Shown: in pieces, positions 1-12,035 of the stretch | Layout: every line of letters begins with the position of its first letter | Position numbering within the stretch: position 1 is the first letter of the stretch | Assembly (NCBI RefSeq): GCF_001540865.1 | Contig: NC_033621.1 | Span: forward strand, 14,574,716 to 14,638,715 | Direction of reading: 5' to 3' | DNA length: 64,000 nt | DNA from: Ananas comosus | Lineage: Eukaryota; Streptophyta; Magnoliopsida; Poales; Bromeliaceae | Program-made: the position numbers and the translations under genes | Notes under the pieces: generated by a model | Told to the model about the DNA's origin: nothing | Databases searched by the model: none | What the model saw: only the letters and a program-made list of their open reading frames with translations

Positions 1-473
1 GCCCCGCCAAATAGTATTTGTTTTATAAATTATAATATTATTAATATTTTATAAAATATAAATTAATAATTTTTAATAATATTATATATATAATTTAACA
101 ATATCAATTATAAAAATTAAAAATATCAATCACAATTCAAAACAAAATTCAAAAGTTTCAAATACATTAGAAATGAGAGTACTAATTTATTTGTATTTTG
201 AACTTTTTTTTTATAAATATATTATTTTTTAGGAATATTTTTGTAAAATATAAATGATTTTAGGGGCGAATTCGGGGCGGATCATGGCGGGACGGATTCG
301 GGGCGGATTCGGGGCGGGTCAAAATTTCTCTCGTTTCCTACCCCGAATTCGTCTCGAATTATAAAATTTATCCCGTTTTCTGCCTCGAATCTGTTTATTT
401 TCTCCCATTTACTGCTCCCGTCGGGGCGGATCGGAGCGGGTGCTCCACCTACCCCGATCCGTTTGCATCCCTA
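1..473. mobile_element. hAT-like non-autonomous element, right part (cut by window start)
   Basis: GC-rich stretches with repeated GGGGCGGATTCGGGG-type words alternate with AT-rich DNA. The end at 473 read on the minus strand is TAGGGATGCAAACGGATC, the kind of terminus seen on plant hAT-type elements. A diverged relative with similar ends lies at 28021-28373. The left end is outside the window, so no target duplication can be tested. No coding sequence is seen. Confidence 0.5.
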
Positions 474-559
474 CATATAACTTAACATTATATATAATAA
501 TATATATTATATAAAATTTTATGTGTGTATATATATATATATATGGTCTATGTGACAAA

Positions 560-741
560 TGCATAAAGTGGGCTCCACAAAGCTCAATGGTTATTAGGCA
601 ATGAACTTGGGCCTAGATCCGACCTTAATATTTTAAAAAAGACTTGGGTAGAAGCCTAACCCAAAGCCTGATTTTTTTTTTTTTTGCACCAGGCTCGGGC
701 ATAGTACGACCTGACCCAAGCCCGGCCCAGTTCTACCCCTA
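560..741. mobile_element. hAT-like element end (fragment)
   Basis: GC-rich words (GCTCGGGC, GACCCAAGCCCGGCCC) lead to an end at 741 that reads TAGGGGTAGAACTGGGCCG on the minus strand. It closely resembles both ends of the element at 28542-29276. The opposite end is not clear. No coding sequence. Confidence 0.45.
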
Positions 742-1433
742 GAGTTATCCATATACTAGTGAATTACCCGCGCGATGCTGCAGATATAAAATTATTTTTA
801 TAATAAATTTTATTTTTTTAATATTTTTGTATAGTTCTATAAGTCTAATTATTAATTAAATAAAAATTATATAAAAATAATTTAATAGTTAAATCTATTT
901 AAATAAAAGTCATTAAAATTGGTATATGCGCAAAGTAAATTTATACAATAATTTATTTTATAAAAAATTATATGAAAAGGATTTGAGATAAATCTATCAA
1001 AATAATTTTTTAAAAAAAATTTCTCAATAATATAAAATAAAAACGATAGAAAAATAAAATTGTGAAGAATTGTTTAATAAAATTAATTATATATATCACA
1101 TATACACTCTATTTTTAAAATTTTAAGTTCTAGAAATTTAAATTCTGTGTTTTTTATACAGCAATATTTTTACGTATTTTAAATTGCATCTAACAGGTTA
1201 GTTTTATTACGAATTTATTACAGCGTATTATTTAATAAATTAATTAAATTAATTTCATAGAATTTAGAGATTTAAAACTTTTTAAATTTTGAAAGTTTAA
1301 AATTTGAAAATCAAACATTATATAGTTACATTAAAATTTAGCAATTTAAAATATGAAAATGTAAAATTCTCGAAAATTTAAAAACTTTAAATTTAAAAGT
1401 ATCACAATTTTAAATTTTATATCAAAATTTAAA

Positions 1434-1495
<62 letters not shown>

Positions 1496-1548
1496 AATAT
1501 ATATATACTTATGATATATATATATATATATTATAATATATATAATAC
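742..1548. other. AT-rich intergenic DNA with (TA)n microsatellite
   Basis: Very AT-rich sequence with stop codons in all frames. A (TA)n tract of about 50 bp lies at 1440-1490 and a shorter one near 1515-1550. I see no gene or recognisable element. Confidence 0.7.
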
Positions 1549-1780
1549 ATTGACTCCTATGCTTTAAAAAATCACCAAGTCATCTGGTGCTTGAAGTTTT
1601 GGCCCTTGAATTAAAAGATGTGCGTTAGGATGATGTAGCGCCCCTACAGGGTTGAGTGGGTGGTTGGCTTGAATAGTATAATCTAAAGGATAAAATTGAA
1701 TCAAAAGCTAGAGATCATAACGTAAAAATTTATAATACCAAAATGCTTGTGCTTTTACAAGCACCAATAGCCGGACTCTA
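1549..1780. mobile_element. MITE family F2, copy a
   Basis: A short element bounded by GACTCCTATGCTTTAAAA on the left and AGCCGGACTC on the right. Its middle carries a conserved block (AGGGTTGAGTGGGTGGTTGG) that recurs inverted at 2524-2757 and in diverged form at 13148-13398 and 28770-28990. It sits between (TA)n tracts. No coding capacity. Confidence 0.55.
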
Positions 1781-1851
1781 AATATATATAAGTTAATTAT
1801 ATATATATATAAATTATATTTATATATATATATATATATATATATACTATA

Positions 1852-2416
1852 TACATGGCCCGTAGCTATCTATACTTTATGAGTATTGAGCCCTCGCACG
1901 CTCATAACAGTTGTTTCACTGATTGGAGTTCCGAAGCGACGATCCACCCGTTAAATATAATCTAGAGTATTTGAAACTTCTAGAAAATAAATTTCGTAAA
2001 TTTTCGAAATCATACTAATCGCATCAAGTGGCATAATAATGAAACGTGCAAAATCTAACACGTCGCTAAACAGGATGATGTGGATCCTTTAATCAAGATC
2101 GGAGTTATTCGATCTCTATCTATGTAGTGAATTAGAATTTCTATACAAAATATCACAAATTCGATTTTTTACGACGCCTTAAACTTAGCAAGTAATCATA
2201 ACCGGCCATTAAAAATTTGTCTAATTTGGTGAACCTCCTGATGCGTAAGGCTAATGATGTCGAAAAATTATAAAATTTGATTTCTAGAAGTTTTAAATAT
2301 TGTAATAAAACGTTTTTTAATAAACGGTGGATCGTCGATCGGAAACTCTATCATCGAAAACAACTTATGAGTGCGCAGGCGCGATCGTCTCATAATGTAT
2401 AGTAGCCGGACTCTAT
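1852..2416. mobile_element. Foldback MITE family F1, copy a
   Basis: The two ends are imperfect inverted complements. The left has CGACGATCCACCCGTTAAA; the right has GGATCGTCGATCGGAAAC, then ATCATCGAAAACAACTTATG and AGCCGGACTC. The same architecture recurs at 2790-3327, 8100-8645, 33483-34026 and 34042-34846. No ORF is plausible as a transposase, so it is non-autonomous. Confidence 0.6.
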
Positions 2417-2448
2417 ATAATATATAACTATAATATATCTATATATAT

Positions 2449-2523
<75 letters not shown>
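2417..2523. repeat. (TA)n microsatellite
   Basis: A nearly pure TA run separates two MITEs, F1a and F2b. Both MITE families repeatedly abut TA tracts in this window, which suggests TA-rich target preference. Confidence 0.85.
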
Positions 2524-2527
<4 letters not shown>

Positions 2528-2755
2528 TCCGGCTATGGTGCTTGTAAAAGCACCAAGTACTTGGTGCTTGTAAGTTTTTTTACCATTAGATCTACTCCTC
2601 GGATCATTTTCAACCATTAGATTATACTATTCAACCAACCACCCGCTCAACCCTAGGGAGCCCACATCATCCTAACCGTATATCTCTTAATCCAATGGCT
2701 AAAAATCTACAAGCAACAATAACTTGGTACTTTTAAAAGCATAGGAGCTCAATTC

Positions 2756-2757
<2 letters not shown>
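2524..2757. mobile_element. MITE family F2, copy b
   Basis: Begins GAGTCCGGCTATGGTGCTTG and ends near AAAGCATAGGAGCTC. Internal ACCCGCTCAACCCTAGGGAG is the inverse of the block in copy a. The near-terminal word GGTGCTTGTAAAAGCACC is itself palindromic. It is flanked on both sides by TA-rich DNA. Non-coding. Confidence 0.6.
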
Positions 2758-2789
<32 letters not shown>

Positions 2790-2792
<3 letters not shown>

Positions 2793-3327
2793 TCTGGCTG
2801 GTATACTATCGGTAGTACGGAGGCCTCCGTGCTACCAAGTTGTTTTCGATGATGCGGTTTCTAAATCGACGATCAGTTTCGTTAGACTTGATCTACACTA
2901 TTAAACGTATTTAGAAACTAAATTTCATAAATTTTCGGTATCATTTACCTATCAAACGAGTAGTTTAAAAATGAACGGTTGAAAATAAAAATCTCATAAA
3001 AAATGATGATAGAAGACTTGAATTTAAGATCAGATGTACTGATCTTACTCTAAATAGTAAAAAGAATTTTTTATAAAAATTTCATCTGATTTGGATTGTT
3101 TTACACCGTTAAATTTACAAACGCATCACATCTACTATTAAAATTATCAATTTTGAGACATTTTGATCACTAGCCAAATGATGTCGAAAAATTATGAAAT
3201 TTAATTTCCAAATACTTTTAATAGTGTATATCAAGGCTAATGGAGCCGATCGTCGATTCAGAAGCCGCATCATCGAAAACAACTTGGTTTAGCACGGAGG
3301 CCTCCGTGCTACCGATAGCATAGCAGC
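2790..3327. mobile_element. Foldback MITE family F1, copy b
   Basis: Begins GAGTCTGGCTGGTATAC after a (GA)n tract. Inverted near-terminal words ACGGAGGCCTCCGTGCTACC occur at both ends (about 2817 and 3296), joined to the family core TTGTTTTCGATGATG and its complement. The right end abuts the LTR starting at 3328. Confidence 0.6.
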
Positions 3328-5747
3328 TGTAGTGCTTCTGAGCTTTGGATAGGATTGACTTCAGTGTTGGTAACTGGTCGACATATCTGAAGAGTGTCGG
3401 ACTGAGTCGGAGTCGTTTCTGCGCAAAATAGATGCGGAAATGGACTCGGCGCACTCAAATAAGCAAAACTGGAGTTTTGCCAGATTCGGGCACCCAGAAC
3501 TGGCTTTGGGTCGCCCAGAAGTTGAGTGCAGAACTAAGCAGAACTGGAAGCCAATTCGGGTCCATATTTCGGGCACCCGGTTGAGCGTCCGAAAAGTTCA
3601 CATCGTGAGTATCGTTTGCGCTGACACGTGGCTGGTGGTAAGTGAAGTCCTCCGGAGCCTGTTACGGCAGCAGCACACCGCGGGCGATGGAACCAAAAGG
3701 GAGCAAATGTGCAGCCTGGAGGTTTCGGAGCCCCAGAAATGGGTTTAGGGCGCCCGAAAGTGGCCATTTCTGGGGGAGTAACAGAATTGCAGCCTTTATT
3801 CCTGAGGTTCATCTGACCCTATGTTCACCCTATAAATAGGTAGAGTGCGCCCCCTTACTGCTCTTTTCCTTCCCTTCTTCACAGAGAAGCCTCAAATTGT
3901 TTTTCCAACCCTCAGATTTCCTCAAAATGCATCCAATCTTTCGATTGGAGGGTGGTGGAGTGCTGATTCTGCAGTTTTCCAGCAACGACCTTTGGTGTTT
4001 TGGCTCGTGTGCGGCGTAGGAAGGTTGGATTGCAGTGAAACTTGGTTTGCTGGATTCTAGACTTCCAGAGCAATCCATGAAGCTCAGAATTACAGATTTT
4101 GGTTAAGGTTAGCTTGGTCGATTCCATATTTTTTTGGACTGCTGGTAACCTTGAGCTGAAAATCTATTTTTTTGGATTTTCTTGATGCTATTCTTGGAAG
4201 GAGCTGGATTTTGGACCTGGGATTGATACTCCATCATTACTCACTGGATTTGAAACTTGCCTCACCTGAATTGGAGATTATTAGGTGAGTTTTGACATTG
4301 GAATTGAGACATTTAAGCTTAAGTGTTGAAATTTTGGTGAATTGATGAATTTTGATGGATTTTGGGTGTAGATCTTTCAAGTAGCCTTGTCTCTAGTTGT
4401 GGGTGATCTCGGCTGAGGCTTCCAGCATTTTGTGACCTTCTTGTTGCCAGGGAATTGCTCTAGAGGTGGGTTTATCATCGGTTTTGCTCCTACGTATATG
4501 TATAGTAAACATATATAGTTTCGACTTCGGAATATCGTGTTGTAGCTCGAATTCATCGATTGGTATAATGTATGAAATCTGAATTTGGAGCATGAATAGT
4601 AATTAGTTGAATATACATGTTGGACTTGGAACTTGATTTAGGAGAAAACCAGCGATTCGACCTGTCATATGATTCTACTACCTGATTTAGCTCTAGAAGC
4701 CGTGGTTTGATTGTATCACTACTGTTTCAGCGCGGTGGATACTCGGCGTAGTTTAGAATGCACTTACGCTGGTGCTGGGATGCAGAGCTTATTTTACAGC
4801 AGAGTCTAGGCTGTTTCGGGTTGTCGAGTGCTGTCGGGGTGGATGGTGGACCCATATTCCTGTTTTTGGTCTCAAATTGTGCCGAGGGCATGTGGGTTTG
4901 GTTTTTAGACCTGTTTTGACCCTAGCTACTTGACTTTGGCTTGTTAGAGTCTTATTGAGCTCGACATAGATACGCTTGCATACTCGGTTGGATAGCGCCC
5001 ACGAGTGCCACTCCGGAGTCGGGCTTAGTGCGTTTGCATTGGTGTCGTTCGTGCAGGTTGGACTTACTCTCCATGGACTGGTTAGTATGGAGATAGTTGT
5101 ATAGTCGCGACCGGGCGGGACAGGTGTGTTCACAGTCCCAGGGACGGGTATGACTACAGTTCTTATTTGAGATTGGGTCTGAGTTGACACTGTTCTACAG
5201 ATGGATAGATTTAGAGCATGATAGTATAGTGGCATATAGCTGTAGATTTGTTCCAGCTTTCTTTACTATTCCTGCAGATCCCTGTAGACTTAGTAGGTGG
5301 AGCGATGAGTTGAGGGCGGTACCCACTGAGGACTACTTGTTTTTATAGTAGTTCTCACGCCCAGTTGTTACCACTGTTTTGTAGAGCCGTCGCCTTCGGC
5401 TGCTGCTGTTGCTGATCTCGATCGTGGCAAGGGCGTCGCGAGTTAGAGCCCTTCTAGTCGAGTCGCAAAGCTAGAGGAGCACCAGCTACAGGTAGTTGTA
5501 GTTTTTGAGTCTTTACATACAGTTGTTATTTCTCGCGAGAGCGAGTATTTGTATACCTGGATGACATGTATGTATTGAACCACAGTTTATATATTTAGTT
5601 TATTTTTTCTAACTGCTCTATACTACTGTCTGTAGTATTGTATGATTACAGGTACTTCTACTTTTCGTTTCGTATACAGGAAAAATATCTATGTATACGG
5701 CGAGTCTGTTAGCGAGCCCGGGGAAACGAGTAATCTGGGGTGTGACA
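3328..5747 (+). mobile_element. Solo LTR, family A copy 1
   Basis: Starts TGTAGTGCTTCTGAGC and ends GGGGTGTGACA, the TG...CA termini of an LTR. A TATA-like CCTATAAATAGG lies at about 3829-3840, giving plus-strand sense. The 3' section (about 4790-5747) matches family-A copies at 6009-7851 (inverted) and 22662-24435. No internal gag-pol region follows. The flanks (GCAGC and AAAGG) do not form a 5-bp target duplication. ORFs inside (for example 4789-5235 minus) are not protein-like. Confidence 0.65.
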
Positions 5748-5810
5748 AAAGGGCTAAAAAACTAATAGCACTAATGACTTGGTGCTATTAATAGCATAGC
5801 AGCCTAGTTC

Positions 5811-5842
<32 letters not shown>

Positions 5843-6008
5843 GGGAGGGAGAGAGAGAGTAAATGAGGGTTTGGGGGGAGGGGGGGACACGTGTCACCTT
5901 TTGGTCCCCCAAACCCTCCTTTAATATAGTAGAATAGAAATAGATTTGCGGATATAAGTACTAGTTTTTCTTATCCAAAAACTTATGGGTAAAAATGGTT
6001 GGTATTCA
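5748..6008. other. MITE F2 fragment, TA tract and short unique sequence
   Basis: 5748-5815 carries the end of an F2-type element (GGTGCTATTAATAGCATAGC). It is followed by TA repeats, a purine tract and a G-rich tract at 5860-5890. No gene. Confidence 0.5.
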
Positions 6009-7851
6009 TGTCATGCCCGGGATTTCACGTTCCCCGGGCACGCCGGCAAATCCGCCTTAAACAAAGAAATTTTTCCTTTATACGAAGCGTTGCTGTACCT
6101 GTAAAAAATACAATACTACAACCAGTAGTATAGAGCGGCTAGGAAACAAAACATAGCCAGGTAGAAAAAAAAACCGTTCACTATACATACAACGTTCAGA
6201 AAACAAAAGCTCGCCCAACAAGATAAAACAGTAGTATGTACATGAACACAAAATCTACAACTACCTGTAGTTTGTGCTCTGCTAACTCGACAACTTGTCT
6301 AGTAAGGCTCTAACTCGCAACGCCCTTGCCACGATCGGTCTCAGAGGGTGCAGCAGCCTGAACAGCAGGCTTTTCAAAGGGGATAAAGCAACTTGGCGTG
6401 AGAACTGCTGTAACAAAAACAAGTAGTTCTCAGTGGGTACCGCCCTCAAGATCATCGGTTCACCCACCAAGTCTACAGAAGTAAGCAGGGATAGTAGGAA
6501 AAGCTGAAAAGAATCTACAGCTAAATACCACTACACTATCATGCTTTAATACTATCACTCTGTAGTAAATGTCAATCCCGACCCAAACTCACAAGGGATT
6601 GTAAGCATACCCGTCCCTGGGACTGTGAATACACCCGTCCTACCTGTCGAAGCCAAAGCTACCTCCACGCTAAGCAGTCCGTGGATAGCATGTCCAATCA
6701 GCGACATCAACGCAAAAGCACTAAGCTCGACTCCGGAGTGGCACTCGTGGGCGCTACCCAACCGAGTATGCAAGCGTGTCTCTGCCGAGCTCAATCATGC
6801 TCTCACAGGCTAAAGTTAAAGTAACTGGGTCTAACAACCAACAAGTAACGTGCCCTCGGAACAATCCGATGCCAAAATGGCAATCTGGGTCCACCGTCCA
6901 CCCCGACGGCACCCAACAGTCCGGAATAGTCTGAACAATACAAAAAAAATGCTCGGCATTCCAGCACAAGCGTAACAGCACTCTAAACTATCTGAGGTAT
7001 CCACCGCTTTGAAACTGCGATGATACAATCAAACCACGGCTCTTAGAGCTAAATCTGATAGTTTAAACATATGACGGGTTATATTCGCGATTTTCTCCTA
7101 AGTCTCATACAAGTCCAACATGTATAAATATTCTAAAATCACTATTTGATGCTTCAAACTCAGATTCTACATATAGTCATGCAATTCACGAGTTTGAGCT
7201 AAATAAACAAGATATACGAAGATCATCAACACATGCTGACAACTAGGCTTAGAAGGAGAAGTCCGATGATTAACCCACCTCAAAAGTTACTACAAATCCG
7301 GTCGCGAAGTCGAGAACGGCGGAAACACACCCTCGCCCGGCCTCCCCGTGACGCTACCACGACGAACACTCGCTCGAACGGCACTGCGGCGCGACGTCGG
7401 CGACAAACCAGCTCCACTCGAGCTCCCTCCACGTACGGACCAAGCCTAGAGAGAGAGAGGAGAAGAAAAATTGTAAAACCATCTCCCTCTCAGGTCTCCT
7501 TCACGTACATGTAGGCTGGGGGAGAGGGGTGACACAAACGAGGCATGGAAAAACCAAAATGCCTTCTCACCTACCCTAGTGTACTGGTACACGTGAGGTT
7601 GTACCGGTACAAATGGCAACCCGAGAGCAGCTGCGCGGAAACAGGCGCAATGTACCGGTACATCCCTGATGCTGCTGTACCGGTACAACAAGCATAAAAC
7701 CTGCAATTTGAAGATTTTCATGTTAACCTTCTGCTCTCGCGTCGCAGTGAGTCCGTTTGGCGTCTAATCCGCGCCAACGCGACTCGGACTTGTCCCGACA
7801 CTCTCCAGAGTTGTCGACAAGCCTCTACTGCTGAACTCCAGGGATGCCACA
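6009..7851 (-). mobile_element. Solo LTR, family A copy 2
   Basis: On the plus strand it runs from TGTCATGCCCGGGATT to CAGGGATGCCACA. Flanks ATTCA (6004-6008) and ATCCA (7852-7856) are a 5-bp target duplication with one mismatch. It is the inverse of copies 1 and 3 (shared GTGGCACTCGTGGGCGCTAC and GTGCCCTCGG words). Three GTACCGGTAC palindromes lie at 7601-7686. There is no internal retrotransposon sequence, so it is a solo LTR. Confidence 0.75.
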
Positions 7852-8099
7852 ATCCATTAAATTATATACATTTTGGTTCTCCCGCGGGTACCCACATGGA
7901 TCCCATATAAAATTTTTAAAAAAGTTTTAAAAATAAAATAGTAAATACTCCTTTTATTTTTTAAAAAAAATAAAATAGTAAATATTCCTTTTATTTTTTT
8001 TATTATCTGTTGTATGTTGTGATATTTTAAAAAATAAATTAAGTTTTAATTTTTTAAAAGTATATATATGTTTTTTATGTTTAGAAAGTATAAAAATAG
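7852..8099. other. AT-rich intergenic DNA
   Basis: A/T-rich sequence with short direct repeats (AAATAGTAAATACTCC, then AAATAGTAAATATTCC). No feature recognised. Confidence 0.6.
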
Positions 8100-8645
8100 A
8101 AGAGTTAGACTGGTATACTTTTCGAAACACGGAACTTTCGTACTTCCAAGTCATTTTTTACATTGAAAATTTTGAATCGACGATCGGCTCCGTTAGACTT
8201 GATTTAGAGTATTTGAAGTGCATAGAAAATAAATTTCACAATTTTTCGATACTTATTTGCCTAGTGATCGAAGGGGCTCAAAATTAATAATTTTAATAAT
8301 CGTGGTGAGCTGTTTGCAAGTTTAATGGTATAGAAATATTCAAATCACGTGAAATTTTGATAGAAAATTTTTTATACTATATAAAACAAGATCAATATTT
8401 TTGATATAAAATTTTAGTGTCATATCATTATATATTGTGAGATTTTTATTTTCAGTCATTTATTTTGAGACCTTTTGATCACATGGCAAATGATATTGAA
8501 AAATTGTGAAATTTATTTTTTAGTTATTTTAAATATTCTAAATCAGATCTAACAGAACCGATCGTTGATTCGAATGTACCAACATCAAAAATAATTTATA
8601 AGTACGAAAAACTCCATACTTCTAAAAGCATATCAACCTAACTCA
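8100..8645. mobile_element. Foldback MITE family F1, copy c
   Basis: Diverged F1 copy: GACTGGTATACTTTTCG at the left, CGACGATCGGCTCCGTTAG inside, and the inverted counterpart CTAACAGAACCGATCGTTG near 8545, ending in AAAGCATATCAACC. Its interior closely resembles the copy at 34391-34846. Non-coding. Confidence 0.55.
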
Positions 8646-9790
8646 AAATAGAAAGGAAAAAAAAAGATTACCTTGCGATAATCTGTACACCCGCTTGTCT
8701 ACTCGCAAGCGGATATAAGTAAGAATGATGACTATTCAAAAATTTGCGGGTAAATTTTATTCGCACCTGCATAACTTGCGGATATAACGATCCGCTCGTG
8801 GGTTGCGGAGGCCATTTGTTTGTTAGGTCTCGTTCGAGTTGCTCAACTCGTCTGTTTGGTAGGTCTGGTCTTAAGTAGTATGGTAAAATCGGTCAGTCCG
8901 ATTTAGTTCGTAAATCCTAAAACTAACATAAAAAATGGAAAAAAAAAAAAAAGATTGTGATAACTAACTATCAGATCAATCGGCTGTTTGTTAGTTGGTT
9001 TGATGTTTTCCATCAATTTTGAACTTAGATAAGGTCAATTAATTTGAATTTAATTATAATATCCATAGTTAGTTAATTCGGATTCGGCAAAAATTCGGTA
9101 CGGGTATAATTCGGATAAAATTCCTCTTTTAATTTTTAAATTCGTTGAAAAATACGGCTAAAAAACGGATTCATCAATTATTCGGATACGTGATTTATAC
9201 GGATATTATACATTTACCAATTAAAAATTCGGGATAAAAAATTCGGCTATTAAATTAAATTCTTTTTCTCTCAAGATTTATGCTATTATTATAAATGTTC
9301 ATATCTTTTTTTAAAATAATAGAATAAATAGCTACAAATTAAGTATAAATTTGAAAAGAATTTTTTTTTTTATTGTGTCTTAGGCAAGGTGTTTGGAAAG
9401 GTTTTTTTTTTTTTTCTGTATTTTACTGCTTTGGGCCAGCCGGCCCGCGTTGCATGCGGGAGCGTGCAGGAGCGCAGGCAGGTGTGGGCGGCGTGGGCAG
9501 GTGCGGGCAGGCGCGGGCTTGCGCGGGCGGTGCGGGCGCGGCCCTTTTTTTGGGCCGAATAATTGGCTCGCCGTATAATACGCGAACCCATATTTTTAGT
9601 CAAAAAATTCCCTTTTTTTCTGAATTTTTCGAAAAAATACGAATTCGGCCGTTTAATTAGTTTTTTTTAAAAAAATTCGCGAATAATTCGCGCATTAACT
9701 AACATAGATAATATCATCGATCGTAAATCGTTATTTTGTTATGGAAGGAAAATTATAGTTAAGTTGGTGGGGGACCACGCGTATATGTGC
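8640..9790. repeat. Locally duplicated block, copy 1 (upstream of first NHL gene)
   Basis: Parts recur at about 12036-12440: GATTACCTTG[CT][GA][AG]TAATCTG near 8668 and 12063; CTATCAGATCAATCGGCTG near 8968 and 12176; AAGGTCAATTAATTTG near 9031 and 12238; and a [GA]GACCACG[CT]GTATA word near 9773 and 12410. Weaker third copies occur at 11640-11740 and 13735-13950. Copy 1 also holds a GC-rich patch at 9425-9560 with GCGGGC runs that looks like an inserted element. No gene seen. Confidence 0.55.
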
Positions 9791-9956
9791 GTTTTATTAG
9801 AAACAAAAATTGTAATTGTAATTTGTGTTCTGAATCGAAAAAGACGGGGTGCTTGTGTTTTAAACAAGGACTTAAACATATCTACATTTGAATTTAAATA
9901 GATAAATCCAAATATATATCCTACATATATGCAAAAACAATTATTGTAGAGAGAGA

Positions 9957-9964
9957 TATATAAA
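9957..9964 (+). promoter_or_regulatory. TATA box for NHL gene at 10040
   Basis: TATATAAA lies 83 bp before the ATG at 10040, placing transcription start near 9990. This argues against a start upstream of 10040, because the open frame before that codon would be largely untranscribed. The leader has GCACCTCTCC and CAATTGCATTATT, also present before the NHL gene at 15184. Confidence 0.5.
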
Positions 9965-10039
9965 CATAAGTGTTAACCTAACATCTTTTTGCACCTCTCC
10001 AACTCAATTGCATTATTGTTTTTCTCTTTATTATTAATC

Positions 10040-10687
10040 ATGTGCACTTCCGCCCGCTCTGACCGTTCCACCTCCAAAGCGGAGGAAAAGGACTGCAGAG
10101 GATTTATCTTTTTTTTTTGCCTCTTTTTTTCTATCGCTTGCTTGCTGCTGATTATGCTCGTGCTATTCCCCGACGACGAGGATCACGACCCCCACTTCTC
10201 GATCGCCAACGCCTCCGTCGAGCGCTTCGCGGTGTCTGCGGCCCCGAACGCCACCGCCGCCGCCTTCTCCTACGACATCCGCGCAGCCGTCAAGCTGTAC
10301 AACTCCTACGGCGACATCACGTATGACCTCCTGGCAGCCAACTTCTACTTCAACGGCACGCAGTTCGCGGGGCGGACGATCGCGCCGTTCGACCAGGGCC
10401 TCGGGGAGACCGCCGTGCTGCATGCAGACGTCGCGGGCAGCGTCGCAGAGAGGGGTAGTCTGGCGTTGGTCGACGAGTTCGAGAGGGGCAGCCGGACGGG
10501 GGACCTCGACCTGGAGCTGCGGCTCGACAGTCTTTACCATTCTTCTTTTGGGAATCCGAAGGTGAAGGCTGTGCGATGCCCGCTCGCCGTGCGGTTGGTG
10601 TCCGCCGTCGACACGATAGAGTGCGAAGTGACGAAGGGCGAAGTGGCCGCGAAGGGCGAGGCCGAGAGTCGCAGATATATGAATTAA
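10040..10687 (+). CDS. NDR1/HIN1-like (LEA_2) membrane protein
   Basis: Predicted 215-residue single-pass membrane protein. A short charged N-terminus (residues 1-20) precedes a hydrophobic anchor (about 21-43), then an extracellular LEA_2-type domain (about 50-198). A potential glycosylation site NGT lies at N105. The domain shows the family layout (YDIRAAVKLYN..., NFYFNGTQFAG, DEFERGSRTG, and cysteines at 180 and 195), but the usual NPNKRxGIYYD motif is degenerate. The first ATG, 83 bp after a TATA box, was chosen; the open frame extends upstream without an ATG. It is intronless and GC-rich in AT-rich DNA. The closest relative here is 15184-15756, sharing DEFERGSRTG and leader sequence, so the two are local duplicates. 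NHL proteins are associated with defence and stress signalling at the plasma membrane; the specific role is unknown. Confidence 0.85.
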   Translation: MCTSARSDRSTSKAEEKDCRGFIFFFCLFFSIACLLLIMLVLFPDDEDHDPHFSIANASVERFAVSAAPNATAAAFSYDIRAAVKLYNSYGDITYDLLAANFYFNGTQFAGRTIAPFDQGLGETAVLHADVAGSVAERGSLALVDEFERGSRTGDLDLELRLDSLYHSSFGNPKVKAVRCPLAVRLVSAVDTIECEVTKGEVAAKGEAESRRYMN

Positions 10688-12035
10688 ATTTCTTCATTCT
10701 GTACAAATAATCGACTGACTGATCTGAAGTTGCACGTCGTTGTTCTTCACATCAAACTCGATCTATTCAATTTTTTTTTATTATTATTAGAATATTGGCA
10801 GAATTTATATAATTTGCAGTTTTGTTTTTTCTTTATTTTTGCATATATAATAATTTTTCGCCAGAAGAATTGTTTAATAGGCCGATAAATTAATTTTTTT
10901 TTCCTTCATTACTTTCATCAGTTTTTTTTTCTTTTGGTACTAAAGATGAAAAGGTATTAGTAAACTTTTTCTTTTCGGTTGTGGACGTAACATTTCTTAT
11001 TGTTTAAATGGTGAGTTGCAAAATTACAATCCTTTTTGGATTATCTATTATTATTATTATTATTATTTTTATAAATTGATGGTTAGTTTTGATAGATCTT
11101 TACTTGCTCTGTTACTCAAAAAATTAGTTTAACGAATTCAAGTATCTCTTCTTTTCTAGATCTTTACTTGTTCTGTTACTAACAATAATTAGTTTAACGA
11201 ATTCAAGCATCTCCTCCAAAAGTGGAAGAAAACCAAGCTTAGTACTGAACGTTTGGCCTAGATTTTGAAAAAATAATTTTTATAAATTTGATTTTAGTTT
11301 AGAGAATTGATTTTTGTTAAAAGTTATAGAGAGTTGGGCTGAGTTTAGATGAAAAACGATTTTTTTTAAATGATGATTTTATAAAACTGTTAGACAAAAA
11401 TTTTTGACGTTAGCATATAATAATTTTTTCACTAAATTTTATTTTATAATTTTAAAATTTGAAAATAAATTTAAATTTCAAATTTTAAATATGCACAAAA
11501 AATTAAATTTTGATTTTTTAATTTAAAATATAAATTTTAATTTGAATATTTAAAATTTGAAAAAAAAAAGCACTGATTGGAGATTTTCAATTTAATAACT
11601 CTCCTTTTTCCCGATTATTTTGGTGCAATCGGTCAGTCAGTTTGGTTTGTTAAAAAAAAAACTTTTATATTAATGGGCAATTTTTAGCTAGTTTGATATT
11701 TCCTATCAATTTTGGGCTAAAGACATGATAAAGTCATGCCTTATATGCCAAATTGGAAAAAGAAGTGCTTGAGAGATTTTCTTTTATCTGAAAGTCAAAA
11801 TCAAAATAGAACTTCTGCAATACAAATACTTACAAACTGATTCATCTATTTCGATTCTAATTCCTGCGTGAAAAATGGGCGAACCAAACACGCCCTTAGA
11901 TTTTGTTAGAGTTTAATCGTCAATTCGGGAATGGAAATTAGAGTTTGTTAGGGTTTAATCACCAATTCGGAAATAGAAATTAGAGTTGGTTTTGTGACTT
12001 TTTGATCACTAAATAAATGATATCGAAAATTTGTA
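10688..12035. other. AT-rich intergenic DNA
   Basis: 3' flank of the NHL gene and AT-rich DNA. A direct repeat of about 64 bp (AGATCTTTACTTG...) occurs at 11094 and 11158. The TTTGATATTTCCTATCAATT word at about 11690 belongs to the locally duplicated block. No gene seen. Confidence 0.6.

Noticed and set aside
2390..2617. 75-codon minus-strand frame with Tyr-Ile repeats
   Set aside because: It is a read-through of a (TA)n microsatellite; the repeat explains the protein.
4789..5235. 148-codon minus-strand frame
   Set aside because: Lies fully within a family-A LTR and is not kept open in the other copies.
9989..10039. Upstream extension of the first NHL gene to a TTG codon
   Set aside because: Not an ATG, and it lies at the expected transcription start about 25 bp after the TATA box; ATG at 10040 is more credible.
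10163..10540. Antisense and alternative frames over the first NHL gene
   Set aside because: Shadows of a GC-rich coding sequence; the sense frame has membrane anchor and family motifs.
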